Shown: in pieces, positions 16,506 to 26,200 of the stretch
Position numbering within the stretch: the first letter of the stretch is position 1
How the letters are laid out: the number at the start of each line of letters is the position of its first letter
Assembly: GCF_003070865.1 (NCBI RefSeq)
Contig: NZ_CP026948.1
Location: forward strand, 868,001-932,000
Direction of reading: 5' to 3'
DNA: 64,000 nucleotides
Source: Corynebacterium liangguodongii
GTDB taxonomy: Bacteria > Actinomycetota > Actinomycetes > Mycobacteriales > Mycobacteriaceae
Notes under the pieces: generated by a model
Databases searched by the model: none
The model's input: the letters and a program-made list of their open reading frames with translations, nothing else
What the model was told of the DNA's origin: nothing
Program-made: the position numbers and the translations under genes

Positions 16506-16934
16506 GTGTTTTCAAGCATCGGTTGGGGCGAGATCTTCTTCATCGTCATCATCGGGCTGATCGTGATCGGCCCCGAGCGCCTCCCTGAGGTGATCAAGGA
16601 CGTCCGCGCGGGCATCTACGCGGCGCGCAAGGCCATCGCCAACGCGCGCAAGGAACTCGATGGCGAGCTCGGGGGTTTCGACGAGTTGCGCCAACCTCTC
16701 AGCACCGTTACCGAGTACGCGGCCATGGGGCCGCGCAAGGCGATCACGAAGGTCTTTCTCGATGGTGACGAGAGCTTCTTCGAGGATTTCGACCCGCGCA
16801 GCCAGCTTGGCGACGCATCGACGGCCCCGCCCAGGCCCCCGGCGGGCTCAGGACCGCGCCCCCGTCCGGAGCAGGGCGCGCCCGCGCCGAAGCGCGAGGG
16901 TGGCGCCAGTTTTTCCTGGGCGGATATCACCTAG
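16506..16934 (+). CDS. tatB: Sec-independent protein translocase subunit TatB
   Basis: 142 residues. It opens with the membrane anchor of TatA/B proteins, GWGEIFFIVIIGLIVIGPERLPEVI, followed by an amphipathic helix (KDVRAGIYAARKAIANARKEL). The C-terminal tail is proline-rich. TatB pairs with TatC to form the receptor for twin-arginine signal peptides in the cytoplasmic membrane. The GTG start at 16506 follows a -10 box by seven bases. Its stop shares the CTAG tetranucleotide with the stop of mrp on the opposite strand. Confidence 0.92.
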   Translation: MFSSIGWGEIFFIVIIGLIVIGPERLPEVIKDVRAGIYAARKAIANARKELDGELGGFDELRQPLSTVTEYAAMGPRKAITKVFLDGDESFFEDFDPRSQLGDASTAPPRPPAGSGPRPRPEQGAPAPKREGGASFSWADIT

Positions 16935-18064
16935 CGGGGGCTTACCCCGAGGCTCTTTCCCACCAGAGTGGAGCGGCGCACCTTGAGCTTCGCCGCGATC
17001 GCGGCAATCGCGCGCGCCGAAGGCGAATCCGGCTCCGAGAGCACGACGGGGGTGCCGTCGTCACCATGGGTGCGCAGCCGCGGATCGAGCGGAACGGAAC
17101 CGAGCAGCTCGACATCGGCGGAGTCGGTCAAAGCGCTCAATCGCTGGGCCACGGCCTCCCCGCCGCCGGTGCCAAAGACGTCTAAGACGGTGCCGTCCGG
17201 CAAGACCATGGCGGACATGTTCTCGATCACTCCAGCGATGGGCTGCCCGGTCTGCTGCGAGATCGTCCCCGCCCGCTCGGCGACCTCTGCGGCGGCGGAC
17301 TGTGGGGTGGTCACGACGATGAGCTGGGCGTTGGGGATGAGCTGGGCGACCGTGATGGCCACATCTCCCGTGCCGGGAGGCAGATCGAGCAGCAAGACGT
17401 CGAGGTCACCCCAATAGACGTCGCTGAGGAACTGCTGGATCGCGCGGGTGAGCATCGGCCCGCGCCACACGATTGGGGCGTTGCCATCGACGAACTGGCC
17501 GACGGAGATGTGCCGAACGCCGTGACTGATGGGGGGCATGATCATGTCGTCGACAAGTGTGGGGGCCTGGCCCGCCGAGCCAAGCAGGCCGGGGACGGAA
17601 TGCCCGTAGATATCGGCGTCGAGCACGCCCACCGTAAGCCCTTCGGCGGCGAGCGCGACGGCAAGGTTGACCGTCATGGAAGACTTGCCCACTCCGCCCT
17701 TGCCGGACGCCACAGCAAAGACGCGGGTGCGCGAGTCGGGGTCCGCGAACGGGATCGAGGGGGTGGCCTGGGTGCCGCGCAGCTTCTGGCTCAGCGCCCG
17801 GCGCTGCTCGTCGCTCATCGTGTGCATGTGCACGTCGACGCTACTGACCCCGTTGAGTTCTTCAAGAACGGCCCGTGCGTTCGAGTGGATCGTCTCGCGC
17901 ATTGGGCACCCCGCGATGGTGAGGTAGATGCCGACGGAGACGTCAGAGCCGTCGATAGAAACCGATTCGATCATGTCGAGCTCGGTGATCGGCCGGCCGA
18001 TCTCGGGGTCTTCGACACGGGAGAGGGCCTCGAGTACCTGTTGCGTGGAGAGTTGCTCAGTCAT
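16931..18064 (-). CDS. mrp: Iron-sulfur cluster carrier ATPase Mrp/ApbC
   Basis: 377 residues. An N-terminal MIP18/DUF59 domain (LSRVEDPEIGRPITELDMIESV) precedes a ParA/MinD-type P-loop ATPase. The deviant Walker A motif is ASGKGGVGKSSM (about residues 119-130), followed by DADIYGHSVPGLLG and LLLDLPPGTGD. Mrp proteins bind and transfer [4Fe-4S] clusters in the cytosol. The start is ATG 18064, directly after a TATACT -10 box; the in-frame extension further upstream contains no homologous sequence. It is convergent with tatB and divergent from the stress-type membrane protein gene. Confidence 0.92.
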   Translation of the reverse strand: MTEQLSTQQVLEALSRVEDPEIGRPITELDMIESVSIDGSDVSVGIYLTIAGCPMRETIHSNARAVLEELNGVSSVDVHMHTMSDEQRRALSQKLRGTQATPSIPFADPDSRTRVFAVASGKGGVGKSSMTVNLAVALAAEGLTVGVLDADIYGHSVPGLLGSAGQAPTLVDDMIMPPISHGVRHISVGQFVDGNAPIVWRGPMLTRAIQQFLSDVYWGDLDVLLLDLPPGTGDVAITVAQLIPNAQLIVVTTPQSAAAEVAERAGTISQQTGQPIAGVIENMSAMVLPDGTVLDVFGTGGGEAVAQRLSALTDSADVELLGSVPLDPRLRTHGDDGTPVVLSEPDSPSARAIAAIAAKLKVRRSTLVGKSLGVSPR

Positions 18065-18072
18065 TGAGTGCA

Positions 18073-18078
18073 AGTATA
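18073..18078 (-). promoter_or_regulatory. -10 box of mrp, leaderless transcript
   Basis: TATACT on the minus strand, 8 nt before the ATG at 18064; a near-consensus hexamer. Confidence 0.6.
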
Positions 18079-18124
18079 AGCGCGCAGCTAGCGGCGGGCG
18101 CCATACGGTCGACCGAAAAATGTG

Positions 18125-18130
18125 TAAACT
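18125..18130 (+). promoter_or_regulatory. -10 box of the stress-type membrane protein gene, leaderless
   Basis: TAAACT, 7 nt before the ATG at 18138. It lies about 50 bp from the divergent mrp -10 box. Confidence 0.55.
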
Positions 18131-18137
18131 CTCACCT

Positions 18138-18659
18138 ATGACTAGTGCACAATCCAATTCCCAGCACAACATTCGCCAGGACATCGCCCGCGTCCGCCCC
18201 GCCGGGTGGCCGGTTGGTTCCTTCGACACCTACGAAGAGGCGCAACGCGCCGTCGACGGGCTCTCGGACCACGAGTTTAGCGTTGAAGACCTCAAGATCG
18301 TCGGCGTCGACCTCATGCAGGTTGAAAACGTCACCGGCCGGCTCACCTGGCCGCGCATTCTCCTCTCCGGGGCCCTCTCGGGCGCGTGGTTCGGCCTCTT
18401 CATCGGCCTGATCTTCGCCCTGTTCGCCCTGCCCGGCACGGGCTGGGGCATCTTCGGCTGGTCCATCCTCATCGGCGCGGTCTTCGGCCTCATTTTCGCG
18501 GCCGTCGGCTACGCCCTGACGGGCGGTAAGCGTGACTTCGCCTCGATGACCACCATCGTCGCCGGGCGCTACGACATCATCTGCGACCCGCAGTCCGCAC
18601 CGCGCGCCCGCGACATGATCGCGGAGATGGGTTTCGCGCCCGCCAAGGACGCGCAATAG
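18138..18659 (+). CDS. Membrane protein with a general-stress-protein-17M-like domain
   Basis: 173 residues. The N-terminal part (WPVGSFDTYEEAQRAVDGLSD...VEDLKIVGVD) matches the flavin-reductase-like/GSP17M-type domain that starts many small actinobacterial stress proteins. Two strongly hydrophobic helices follow (about residues 75-100 and 103-125), then a cytoplasmic tail (GRYDIICDPQSAPRARDMIAEMG). Function is unknown; it is probably an inner-membrane stress protein. ATG 18138 is set by the -10 box seven bases upstream. It is divergent from mrp. Confidence 0.78.
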   Translation: MTSAQSNSQHNIRQDIARVRPAGWPVGSFDTYEEAQRAVDGLSDHEFSVEDLKIVGVDLMQVENVTGRLTWPRILLSGALSGAWFGLFIGLIFALFALPGTGWGIFGWSILIGAVFGLIFAAVGYALTGGKRDFASMTTIVAGRYDIICDPQSAPRARDMIAEMGFAPAKDAQ

Positions 18660-18688
18660 CCTCCCGCAGCGAGAACTACCGCCCCGGG

Positions 18689-18694
18689 TAGGAT
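18689..18694 (+). promoter_or_regulatory. -10 box of the OpuAC-like lipoprotein gene, leaderless
   Basis: TAGGAT, 6 nt before the ATG at 18701. Confidence 0.5.
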
Positions 18695-18700
18695 GAGCCC

Positions 18701-19456
18701 ATGCTCACCCGACCTGGATTCACCACCACCGCCGCCGTCGCCCTGTGCGCCGCGGCGGTGTGTGCGCTCGGCGCGTGCGGCCGCCCCGCGGAGACCGCCG
18801 CGGAGGGATACATCATCGGGATTAAGCCCGATTCCGTCGAGCAGGAGGTCTTAGGGGAGATCTACCGCGCCCTGCTCGTCTCCGTCGGCCAGCCCGCCAC
18901 GGTTGAGCGGCTCCCAGCGGCGGCGGGGACTACGGCTGTTGACCTCGTGGGAACGGGAGAGGCGGACGTGGCCATCGCGTGCACGGGCGAGATCCTCGGG
19001 CAGCTCAACCCGGCGCTCGCCGAAGAGACGCAGCGCGACATCGAGGAAGACGAAACGGCGGGCGATATGAACGACGACTCCGCCTCCAAGGCCGTCTACG
19101 AAGACGCCGTGGGCACCTTTCCCGGCGGGGTGATGACGATCGACCCCTCGCCCGCCGAGGGCTGCGCCGAAAAGGGCGCTCAGCGAGGCGAGGGGACTCT
19201 GCCGATGAATATCATCCCGGTGTTTCGCAAGACCGAACTTAACCGGGGACAGGTCAACCGATTGAACTTTGTCAACCGTGTGATCAGCACCGACGACCTC
19301 GACGCGATGGTCGGCGAGGTCGAGGGGGGAGCGCCAGTGCGCCGTGTCGTCGCGTCCTGGATGCTCGAGCACACCAAGGTTGGCGTGGACCCGCAGTCCA
19401 TCGAGGAAGGCGAGTCCGGCGCCTCGGACAAGCTGCTCGACCAGCCGCCCGTCTAG
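18701..19456 (+). CDS. Lipoprotein resembling OpuAC-type substrate-binding proteins
   Basis: 251 residues. The signal peptide ends in a lipobox, ALGAC, with the modified cysteine at residue 26, so it should be anchored to the outer face of the cytoplasmic membrane. The mature part begins IIGIKPDSVEQEVLGEIYRALL and includes DLVGTGEADVAIACTGEIL. This recalls the opening of glycine-betaine/choline-binding proteins of osmoprotectant ABC importers. No permease or ATPase gene is adjacent, so a transport role is only an inference. It is convergent with odhA. The two stop codons lie in an 8-bp inverted repeat (CCGTCTAG at 19449-19456 and CTAGACGG at 19473-19480). Confidence 0.7.
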   Translation: MLTRPGFTTTAAVALCAAAVCALGACGRPAETAAEGYIIGIKPDSVEQEVLGEIYRALLVSVGQPATVERLPAAAGTTAVDLVGTGEADVAIACTGEILGQLNPALAEETQRDIEEDETAGDMNDDSASKAVYEDAVGTFPGGVMTIDPSPAEGCAEKGAQRGEGTLPMNIIPVFRKTELNRGQVNRLNFVNRVISTDDLDAMVGEVEGGAPVRRVVASWMLEHTKVGVDPQSIEEGESGASDKLLDQPPV

Positions 19457-19472
19457 CCAGCGCGGCAGGAAG

Positions 19473-22400
19473 CTAGACGGCGAAGGCCTCGTCGATGAGC
19501 TGGCGCTCTTCCTGCTGGTGCACCTTGGCCACGCCGGTCGCCGTCGTCGACTGGGAGCGGCGGGAGACGCGGACCATCTCCGGCATATTGTCCACGAGCT
19601 GGCGCAGGTGCTCGTTGTAGAACGGCCACGGGCCCTGGTTGGCGGGCTCATCCTGAACAAACCGGATCTGCTTCGCGTTGGGGTAGTTGGCAAACGCGTC
19701 GGAGAGGCGGTTGAACGGGATGGGGTGGAGCATCTCGATGCGCACGATGGCCACGTCGTCGCGCTTGTCCTTCTGGCGGCGCTTGTCCAGCTCCCAGTAG
19801 ATCTTGCCCGAGCACAGGAGGATCGTGGTCACCTTCGAGTGGTCCGCGCCTGCGACCTTGGTGTTTCCGCGCTCGACGAAGAAGGGATCGTCGATGACGG
19901 ACTGGAATCGATCGACCTCGATGAAGTCGGACGGCTGCGAGACCGCGGCCTTGTTGCGCAGCATCGACTTCGGGGTGAAGACGATGAGCGGACGCTTCAT
20001 GTCGCCGAGGGCCTGGCGACGCAGGAGGTGGAAGTGGTTCGCCGGGGTAGACGGCTGAGCAACCGTCATTGAGCCCTCGGCGACGAGCTGCAGGAAGCGC
20101 TCGATGCGCGCCGAGGAGTGATCCGGTCCCTGGCCCTCGTATCCGTGGGGGAGAAGGGCGATGAGCCCGGAGAGCTGGCCCCACTTCGTCTCGCCGGAGG
20201 AGATGTATTCGTCGATGATGGTCTGGCCGCCGTTGGCGAAGTCGCCGAACTGGGCCTCCCACGCGACGACCGCTGAACGGTTGCCAATGGTGTAGCCGTA
20301 CTCGAAGCCGAGGCCTGCGTATTCGGTAAGCGCCGAGTTAAACACCTGGAAGCGCCCGCCGTTGCCGGCGTTGACCGCGTTGACGTCGAGCGGGTTGAGC
20401 AGGTCTCCGGTCTCCGGGTCGTAGAGCACAGCGTGGCGCTGGGTAAACGTGCCGCGCTGGGAGTCCTCGCCGGCGAGACGGACGAGCTTGCCCTGCTCGG
20501 CGAGCGAGCCGAAGGCGAGCAGCTCGCCCCAGCCCCAGTCGATGTCGCCTTCGCTTAGCGACGCCCCACGCTTCTTCAACACCGAGTTCAGCCGCTTGTT
20601 CGGCGTGAAGTCCGCCGGCAAGTTGGCGTACGCGTCGGCCAGGCGGGCGAAGGTCTCCTTTGAGATGTTCGTGCTCAGGCCGGTGGTCAGCTCCTGAGCC
20701 TCGGTGATGCCCGTCTGCTCGCTCGGCTTGCCTTCGCTGGCCTTGACGTCGGAGAAGACGGAATCCAGCTGGTCGTGGAAGTCCTGCGCGGCGATGTCCG
20801 CCTCGTCGGCGGTGATGTCGCCGCGGCCGATCAGGTCGTTGGTGTAGCGGGTGCGCACCGTCGGGTGGGCCTGGATCTTCTCGTACATCAGCGGCTGGGT
20901 CACCGTCGGGTCGTCGGCCTCGTTGTGGCCGCGCAGGCGGTAGCAGATGAGGTCGATGAAGACGTCCTTGCCAAACTCGCGGCGGTACTCGGTGGCGAGC
21001 TGCGCGACCCAGGCCGCAGCCTCGGGGTCGTCGCCGTTGACGTGGAAGACCGGGCAATCGAAGCCCTTGGCCAGGTCGGTGGCGTAGTACGTCGAGCGGC
21101 CGGAGTCCGGGGTAGTGGTAAAGCCGATCTGGTTGTTCACCACGATGTGCACGGTGCCGCCCACGGTGTAGCCGGTGAGGTTGGACAGGTTGAGCGTCTC
21201 TTGCACGATGCCAAGCCCGGCGAAGGAGGCGTCGCCATGAAGCATGAGCGGCACGATCGGGTGGTCCGTGCGGCCCTTCGTGCGGCTTGCCTCGTCGTCT
21301 TTCGCGCGCGCCATGCCCACCATGACCGGGTCAACGGCCTCGAGGTGGGAGGGGTTGGCAGCGAGCGAGACCTTGATCTCACCGTCGCCGAACATCTGGA
21401 TGTGCTCGCCCTCGAAGCCGAGGTGGTATTTCACGTCGCCGGAGCCACCCTGCTGGGCGGACTGCATGTTGCCCTCGAACTCGTTGAAGATGGTGGAGAC
21501 GGGCTTGCCCACGATGTTGAACAAGACGTTGAGGCGGCCGCGATGCGGCATACCGATGACGACTTCCTCGAGGCCCTGGCCCGCCGCGGTGTCGATGACC
21601 GCGTCCATGAGCGGGATGAGGGTCTCCGCGCCCTCGAGGGAGAAGCGCTTCTGGCCGAGGTACTTCGTCTGCAGGAAGTTCTCAAATGCTTCCGCGGCAT
21701 TGAGCTTTTGCAGAATGTACTTCTGCTCGGCGTTGGTCGGCTTCGGCATTCCGGCCTCGATGCGGTCGCGCAGCCACTCGCGCTCGTCGCGGTCGAGGAT
21801 GTGAGTGTATTCGGCGCCAACGTGGAGGGTGTAGGCCGCGCGCAGGCGAGAGAGTACCTCGCGCAGCGTCATCGTTTCCTTGCCGCCGAACCCGCCGACG
21901 TGGAACGTGCGGTCGAGGTCCCACAGAGTCAGCCCGTGGGTCTCCATATCGAGGTCGCGCGAATCCGGCTTCGGCAGGCCGGGCTGGTGCCAGCTCAGCG
22001 GGTTCGTATCCGCGATGAGGTGGCCGCGGGAGCGGTAGGCCTCGATGAGCTGCATGACGCGGGTGTCCTTGTTGATGCCGGAGTTCGGCAGGTCCTGCGC
22101 CCACCGCAGCGGGGCGTAGGGGATGCCCATCGCGGCGAAGATCTCGTCCCAGAATGCGTCATCGATAAGCAGCTGCGAGATGGTGCGCAGGAACTCGCCC
22201 GACTCCGCGCCCTGGACCACGCGGTGGTCGTAGGTAGAGGTTAGCGTCACGAGCTTGCCCACACCGAGTTCAGCCAGTCGGTCCTCGGAGGCGCCGGCGA
22301 ACTCAGCGGGGTAGTCCATCGCCCCGACGCCGACGATGGTGCCGATACCGTTGGTCAACCGCGGGATGGAGTGGCGGGTGCCAATGCCGCCGGGGTTGGT

Positions 22401-23210
22401 CAGCTGGATGGTCACCCCCTGGAAGTCATCGACGGTGAGCTTGTTGTCCCGGGCCCTGGTGACAATGTCTTCGTAGCCCTCGACGAACTTGTCAAAGGAG
22501 AGGTTCTCGCACTCTTTGATCGAAGCGACGACGAGGGCGCGGGTGCCGTCCTTCTGTGGCAGGTCGATGGCGAGGCCGAGGTTGATGTGCTCCGGCTGGA
22601 CGACGAACGGCTTGCCGTTTTCCACCTTGTAATTGACGTTCATGCCCGGGTGGAGCTGGGCTGCCTTGACCACGGCGTAGCCAATGATGTGCGTAAAGGA
22701 GATCTTGCCGCCCCGTGTGCGGGTGAGGTGATCGTTGACCAAGGAGCGGTTTTCGAACATGAGCTTGACAGGCATGTCTCGCACCGACGTTGCCGTCGGC
22801 AGCGACAGAGACGCATCCATGTTCTTGGCGATGGACTTGTAGATGCCCTTGAGCTGCTTCTCGCCGGGCTCGCGCTCCACGGAGCCGAGTTTCTCTAACG
22901 GGGAAGCTGTCTTCCTGCGGGCCGGTTTGGCCGGCTTTAACGCTTCGTCCACGTGGGTTGCGCGGCCGTCCTGGCTCGGCGCGCCGGTGGTGCGGGAGAC
23001 ACGGGGATCGGTCTTCTTGCGCTCTGCGCCGGCGGACGTCGTGCCCGAAGCGGGGGTAGCAACGCTCCCCCCGGAGGTGACCTTTGATGAGCTGTCCCGT
23101 GCAAACAGGTCGCGCCACTCCGGGTCAACGGAGCTCGGGTCCTGTTGATACTGCTGGTACATCTCGTCGACTAACCAGTCGTTTTGCCCGAAAGTGCTGT
23201 CGCTGCTCAC
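19473..23210 (-). CDS. odhA: 2-oxoglutarate dehydrogenase E1/E2 fusion OdhA
   Basis: 1245 residues from GTG 23210, the actinobacterial OdhA/Kgd type. After an N-terminal tail (STFGQNDWLVDEMYQQYQQDP) there is a succinyltransferase E2 catalytic domain without lipoyl domain, ending near DHRVVQGAESGEFLR. The thiamine-diphosphate E1 dehydrogenase follows, with GDASFAGLGIVQETL and HIVVNNQIGFTT forming the cofactor motif. In a complex with AceF and Lpd it oxidises 2-oxoglutarate to succinyl-CoA in the TCA cycle. In corynebacteria it is inhibited by OdhI. An in-frame extension to ATG 23276 exists, but GTG 23210 matches the usual SSxSTFGQN start. It lies downstream of the ABC exporter gene on the same strand. 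Confidence 0.95.
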   Translation of the reverse strand: MSSDSTFGQNDWLVDEMYQQYQQDPSSVDPEWRDLFARDSSSKVTSGGSVATPASGTTSAGAERKKTDPRVSRTTGAPSQDGRATHVDEALKPAKPARRKTASPLEKLGSVEREPGEKQLKGIYKSIAKNMDASLSLPTATSVRDMPVKLMFENRSLVNDHLTRTRGGKISFTHIIGYAVVKAAQLHPGMNVNYKVENGKPFVVQPEHINLGLAIDLPQKDGTRALVVASIKECENLSFDKFVEGYEDIVTRARDNKLTVDDFQGVTIQLTNPGGIGTRHSIPRLTNGIGTIVGVGAMDYPAEFAGASEDRLAELGVGKLVTLTSTYDHRVVQGAESGEFLRTISQLLIDDAFWDEIFAAMGIPYAPLRWAQDLPNSGINKDTRVMQLIEAYRSRGHLIADTNPLSWHQPGLPKPDSRDLDMETHGLTLWDLDRTFHVGGFGGKETMTLREVLSRLRAAYTLHVGAEYTHILDRDEREWLRDRIEAGMPKPTNAEQKYILQKLNAAEAFENFLQTKYLGQKRFSLEGAETLIPLMDAVIDTAAGQGLEEVVIGMPHRGRLNVLFNIVGKPVSTIFNEFEGNMQSAQQGGSGDVKYHLGFEGEHIQMFGDGEIKVSLAANPSHLEAVDPVMVGMARAKDDEASRTKGRTDHPIVPLMLHGDASFAGLGIVQETLNLSNLTGYTVGGTVHIVVNNQIGFTTTPDSGRSTYYATDLAKGFDCPVFHVNGDDPEAAAWVAQLATEYRREFGKDVFIDLICYRLRGHNEADDPTVTQPLMYEKIQAHPTVRTRYTNDLIGRGDITADEADIAAQDFHDQLDSVFSDVKASEGKPSEQTGITEAQELTTGLSTNISKETFARLADAYANLPADFTPNKRLNSVLKKRGASLSEGDIDWGWGELLAFGSLAEQGKLVRLAGEDSQRGTFTQRHAVLYDPETGDLLNPLDVNAVNAGNGGRFQVFNSALTEYAGLGFEYGYTIGNRSAVVAWEAQFGDFANGGQTIIDEYISSGETKWGQLSGLIALLPHGYEGQGPDHSSARIERFLQLVAEGSMTVAQPSTPANHFHLLRRQALGDMKRPLIVFTPKSMLRNKAAVSQPSDFIEVDRFQSVIDDPFFVERGNTKVAGADHSKVTTILLCSGKIYWELDKRRQKDKRDDVAIVRIEMLHPIPFNRLSDAFANYPNAKQIRFVQDEPANQGPWPFYNEHLRQLVDNMPEMVRVSRRSQSTTATGVAKVHQQEERQLIDEAFAV

Positions 23211-23297
23211 GGCAGGTGCTCGCCTCACTTCTGTGTTTGATTGCGCTAACGTCATCGACTCTAATGAACAGCCCACAACGCGGGGTAACCACCCCCG

Positions 23298-26200
23298 CTA
23301 GCGGTGGGCGGACCACATCCTGGCGTATTGCCCTCCAGCTGCCAGGAGCTCGTCGTGGGAACCGTCTTCCATGATACGTCCTTGGTTGACAACGAGTATT
23401 CGGTCGGCCCGCCGCGCGGTGGCGAGCCGGTGGGCAACGATGATCGCGGTGCGCCCGGCGGCGGTGTGTTCGGTCGCTTCCAGCACCAGCGCCTCGGTCG
23501 CGGGGTCGAGGGTGGCGGTGGCTTCGTCGAAGAGCACGACGCCCGGCTCGAGCATCTCTGCGCGCGCGAGCGCGATGATCTGCCGCTGCCCGGAGCTCAA
23601 GCCCCGCCCGCGCTCGCCGACGTCGTGGTTGAACCCGCCGGGGATCGACGCGATGATCCCCAGGGCGCCGATGCGCGCCACGGCGGCCTCGATCTGCTCC
23701 TCGGTTGCCCTGTCGACCCCGTAGGCGATGTTCTCGGCCACCGTGCCGGGAAAGAGGTACGCCTCCTGCGGCACCTGCGCGAGCGCGCGGCGCCAGTCCT
23801 TTAAGGGGAAGCGGGCAATATCGCGTGACGACGCCCGAATCGCCCCTTCCGTCGGGTCGTAGAAGCGCGCGAGGAGTTTGATGATGGTCGATTTCCCCGC
23901 GCCCGTCGGCCCAACAAGCGCGACGGTCTCGCCCGGCGCGAAGGTGACGGTCACGTCGCGCAGCACGAGCGCCGCCTCACCCCCGGCCGGGTCGTAGGAA
24001 AAGGAGACGGCGTCCATTTCGAGCGGCCCGCGGGCGGCCTCGGCGGCGCCCGGGGCGCGCCCGGTGTCCGCCACGGTCGTGCGCGTGGAGAGCAGCTCCG
24101 TGATGCGCCCGAAGCTCACGGTGGCCTGCTGCCATGAATCGAAAAGCGCACCGAGCTGTTGGATGGGCCCGTAGAGCAACCCGAGGTACATCGTGAAGGC
24201 GACGAGGACGCCGACGCTCAGGTCCCCGCTAGCCACCCGTCCGGCCCCGGCGCCGACGACCGCGGCCGTCATCACCTGGGAGATAGCCTGCATGCCGGGG
24301 AAGTAGAGGGCCAAGAGGTTCACCGAGCGCATCCGCATGCGGCGGTAGGACTCGCTGGCGGCCGCGAAGGAGGCGAGCGAGGCCGCCTCGGCGCGGTGGG
24401 TCTGGGTGATGCGGATCCCGCCGATGCGCTCGGCAAACTCCCCGTTGACCAGCGAGATCTGCGCGCGGGCGGCATGGTAGTAGCGCTTGGAGAGGATCCG
24501 GAAGACCACCGTCGCCGCCACGATGACGGGCACGGCCGCGAGCGCGACCAGCGTGAGCTGGCGGTCCGTGGCCACGAGCATGACAACAACGCCGACGAGC
24601 GTGCCGGCGGCGACGATCGACTGGGCCAAGCCGGTTTGCAAAAAAGACGACAAGGTATCGATGTCCGTGGTCATCCGCGTCATAATCCGCCCGGAGAGGT
24701 TGCGCTCGAAGTAGCTCAACCCCAGCTGCTGCAGGTGGGCGTAGCTGCGCAGGCGCAACCCGTAGAGCAGCCGCTCGCCGGCACGCGCGCTAAGCGTCGT
24801 AACCAAGGATTCGGCGGCCCACGCGCACACGACGACGCCGAGCGCTGCGGCCCCGACCACCCATAGCGCACCCGTATCGCCGGGGACGATACCCCTGTCG
24901 ATCGCGGCGCGGATTAAGGTGGGCAGCGCGAGCTCGGCAAGCACGCCGACGACGAGCAGCGCGACGGTTGCGGCGATAAGCCAGCGCACCGCCCGGAACA
25001 ACCGGGAGAGACTGAACTCGCCGACCGGGTTGCGCAGCGCAGCGCGCGCGCCGGCTCCAAGCCCCGGGTCCTCGGTGGCCGGCGGGAGTGCGCGTATCCG
25101 CGCGAGGAGCTCCGGGGTGGCGGTGCCGACGCGGGGTGTGCGCTGCACTTCCGGCCACAGCTCCTCGCGGGGGATGACGGCGGGGCGAGCGGGCGCATCG
25201 TCATCCGGTTCCATCAGCGCGCGGTAGGCCGGCGTGGCCACGACGGCGTCGCGCGGGCCGAGCTCGACGACGCGGCCGCGCTCGACTACGGCGACGCGCT
25301 CGGCGCGATCGACGGTGGATTGGCGGTGCGCCACGGCGATGACGGTCACGCCCGCGAGGTGAGCCCGCAAGTTGTCGAGGATGACCGCCTCGGTCTCGGC
25401 GTCGATGGCGCTCGTGGCGTCGTCAAGCAGCAACACCTTGGGGGAGGAGAGCAGAGCGCGAGCCAGGGCGATGCGCTGGCGCTGGCCGCCGGAGAGGGTG
25501 AGGCCCCGCTCGCCGACGACGGTGTCGTAGCCCTCCGGTAGTTCCTCGATGAAGCTCGCCGCAGCAGCCATCCGGGCAGCGGCGCGGACCTCTGCGTCGG
25601 TCGCGCCGCTGTCCATCGCGATGTTGTCCCGGATGGAGGAAGAGAACAAAAACGCCTCGTCGAACACGCAGGTCACCTTCGACCGGATGTCGGCGGAGTG
25701 GAGGCGGGAATAATCGGTGCGTTTCCCTGAGGCGTCGAGAAGCGAGATGCTGCCCGCATCTGGGGCGTAGAACGCGCCCGCGAGCGCCACCGCCATCGAC
25801 TTGCCCGCCCCGGCCGGTCCAACGAGCGCGACGACCTCGCCGGGGCGCGCTTTGAGGCTGAACCCGTCGAGCACGCGTTCGCCGCCGGACGAGTAGGACA
25901 CGGAGTCGAACTCAATGCCCAACGCGCCGGGCGGAGGGGAGAGCGCATCGGCGGGCTCCGCGCGCTGCGGCGAGAGGGTGAGGACCTCATCGAGGCGGTC
26001 GAGCGAGCTCATGCCCATCTGCAGCCGCACGTACTGGTTGGTGAGCATCGACATCAGCGACGACATCGACGAGAGGTAGGCGGTAAACGCGACGAAGCCG
26101 CCCACGCTGATGCCGCCTCCCGCCGCGATGAGGCCGCCGAGGACGATGGTGACCACGAGCGCCAGCTTCGGGAGCTGCGACAAAACGGGCTGGAAGCGGG

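Noticed and set aside
18065..18229. N-terminal extension of Mrp
   Set aside because: It overlaps the divergent promoter and the start of the 18138 gene, and the DUF59 domain begins right after ATG 18064.
19449..19480. Terminator between the lipoprotein gene and odhA
   Set aside because: There is an 8-bp inverted repeat containing both stops, but the 16-nt spacer is long and no T-run follows in either direction.
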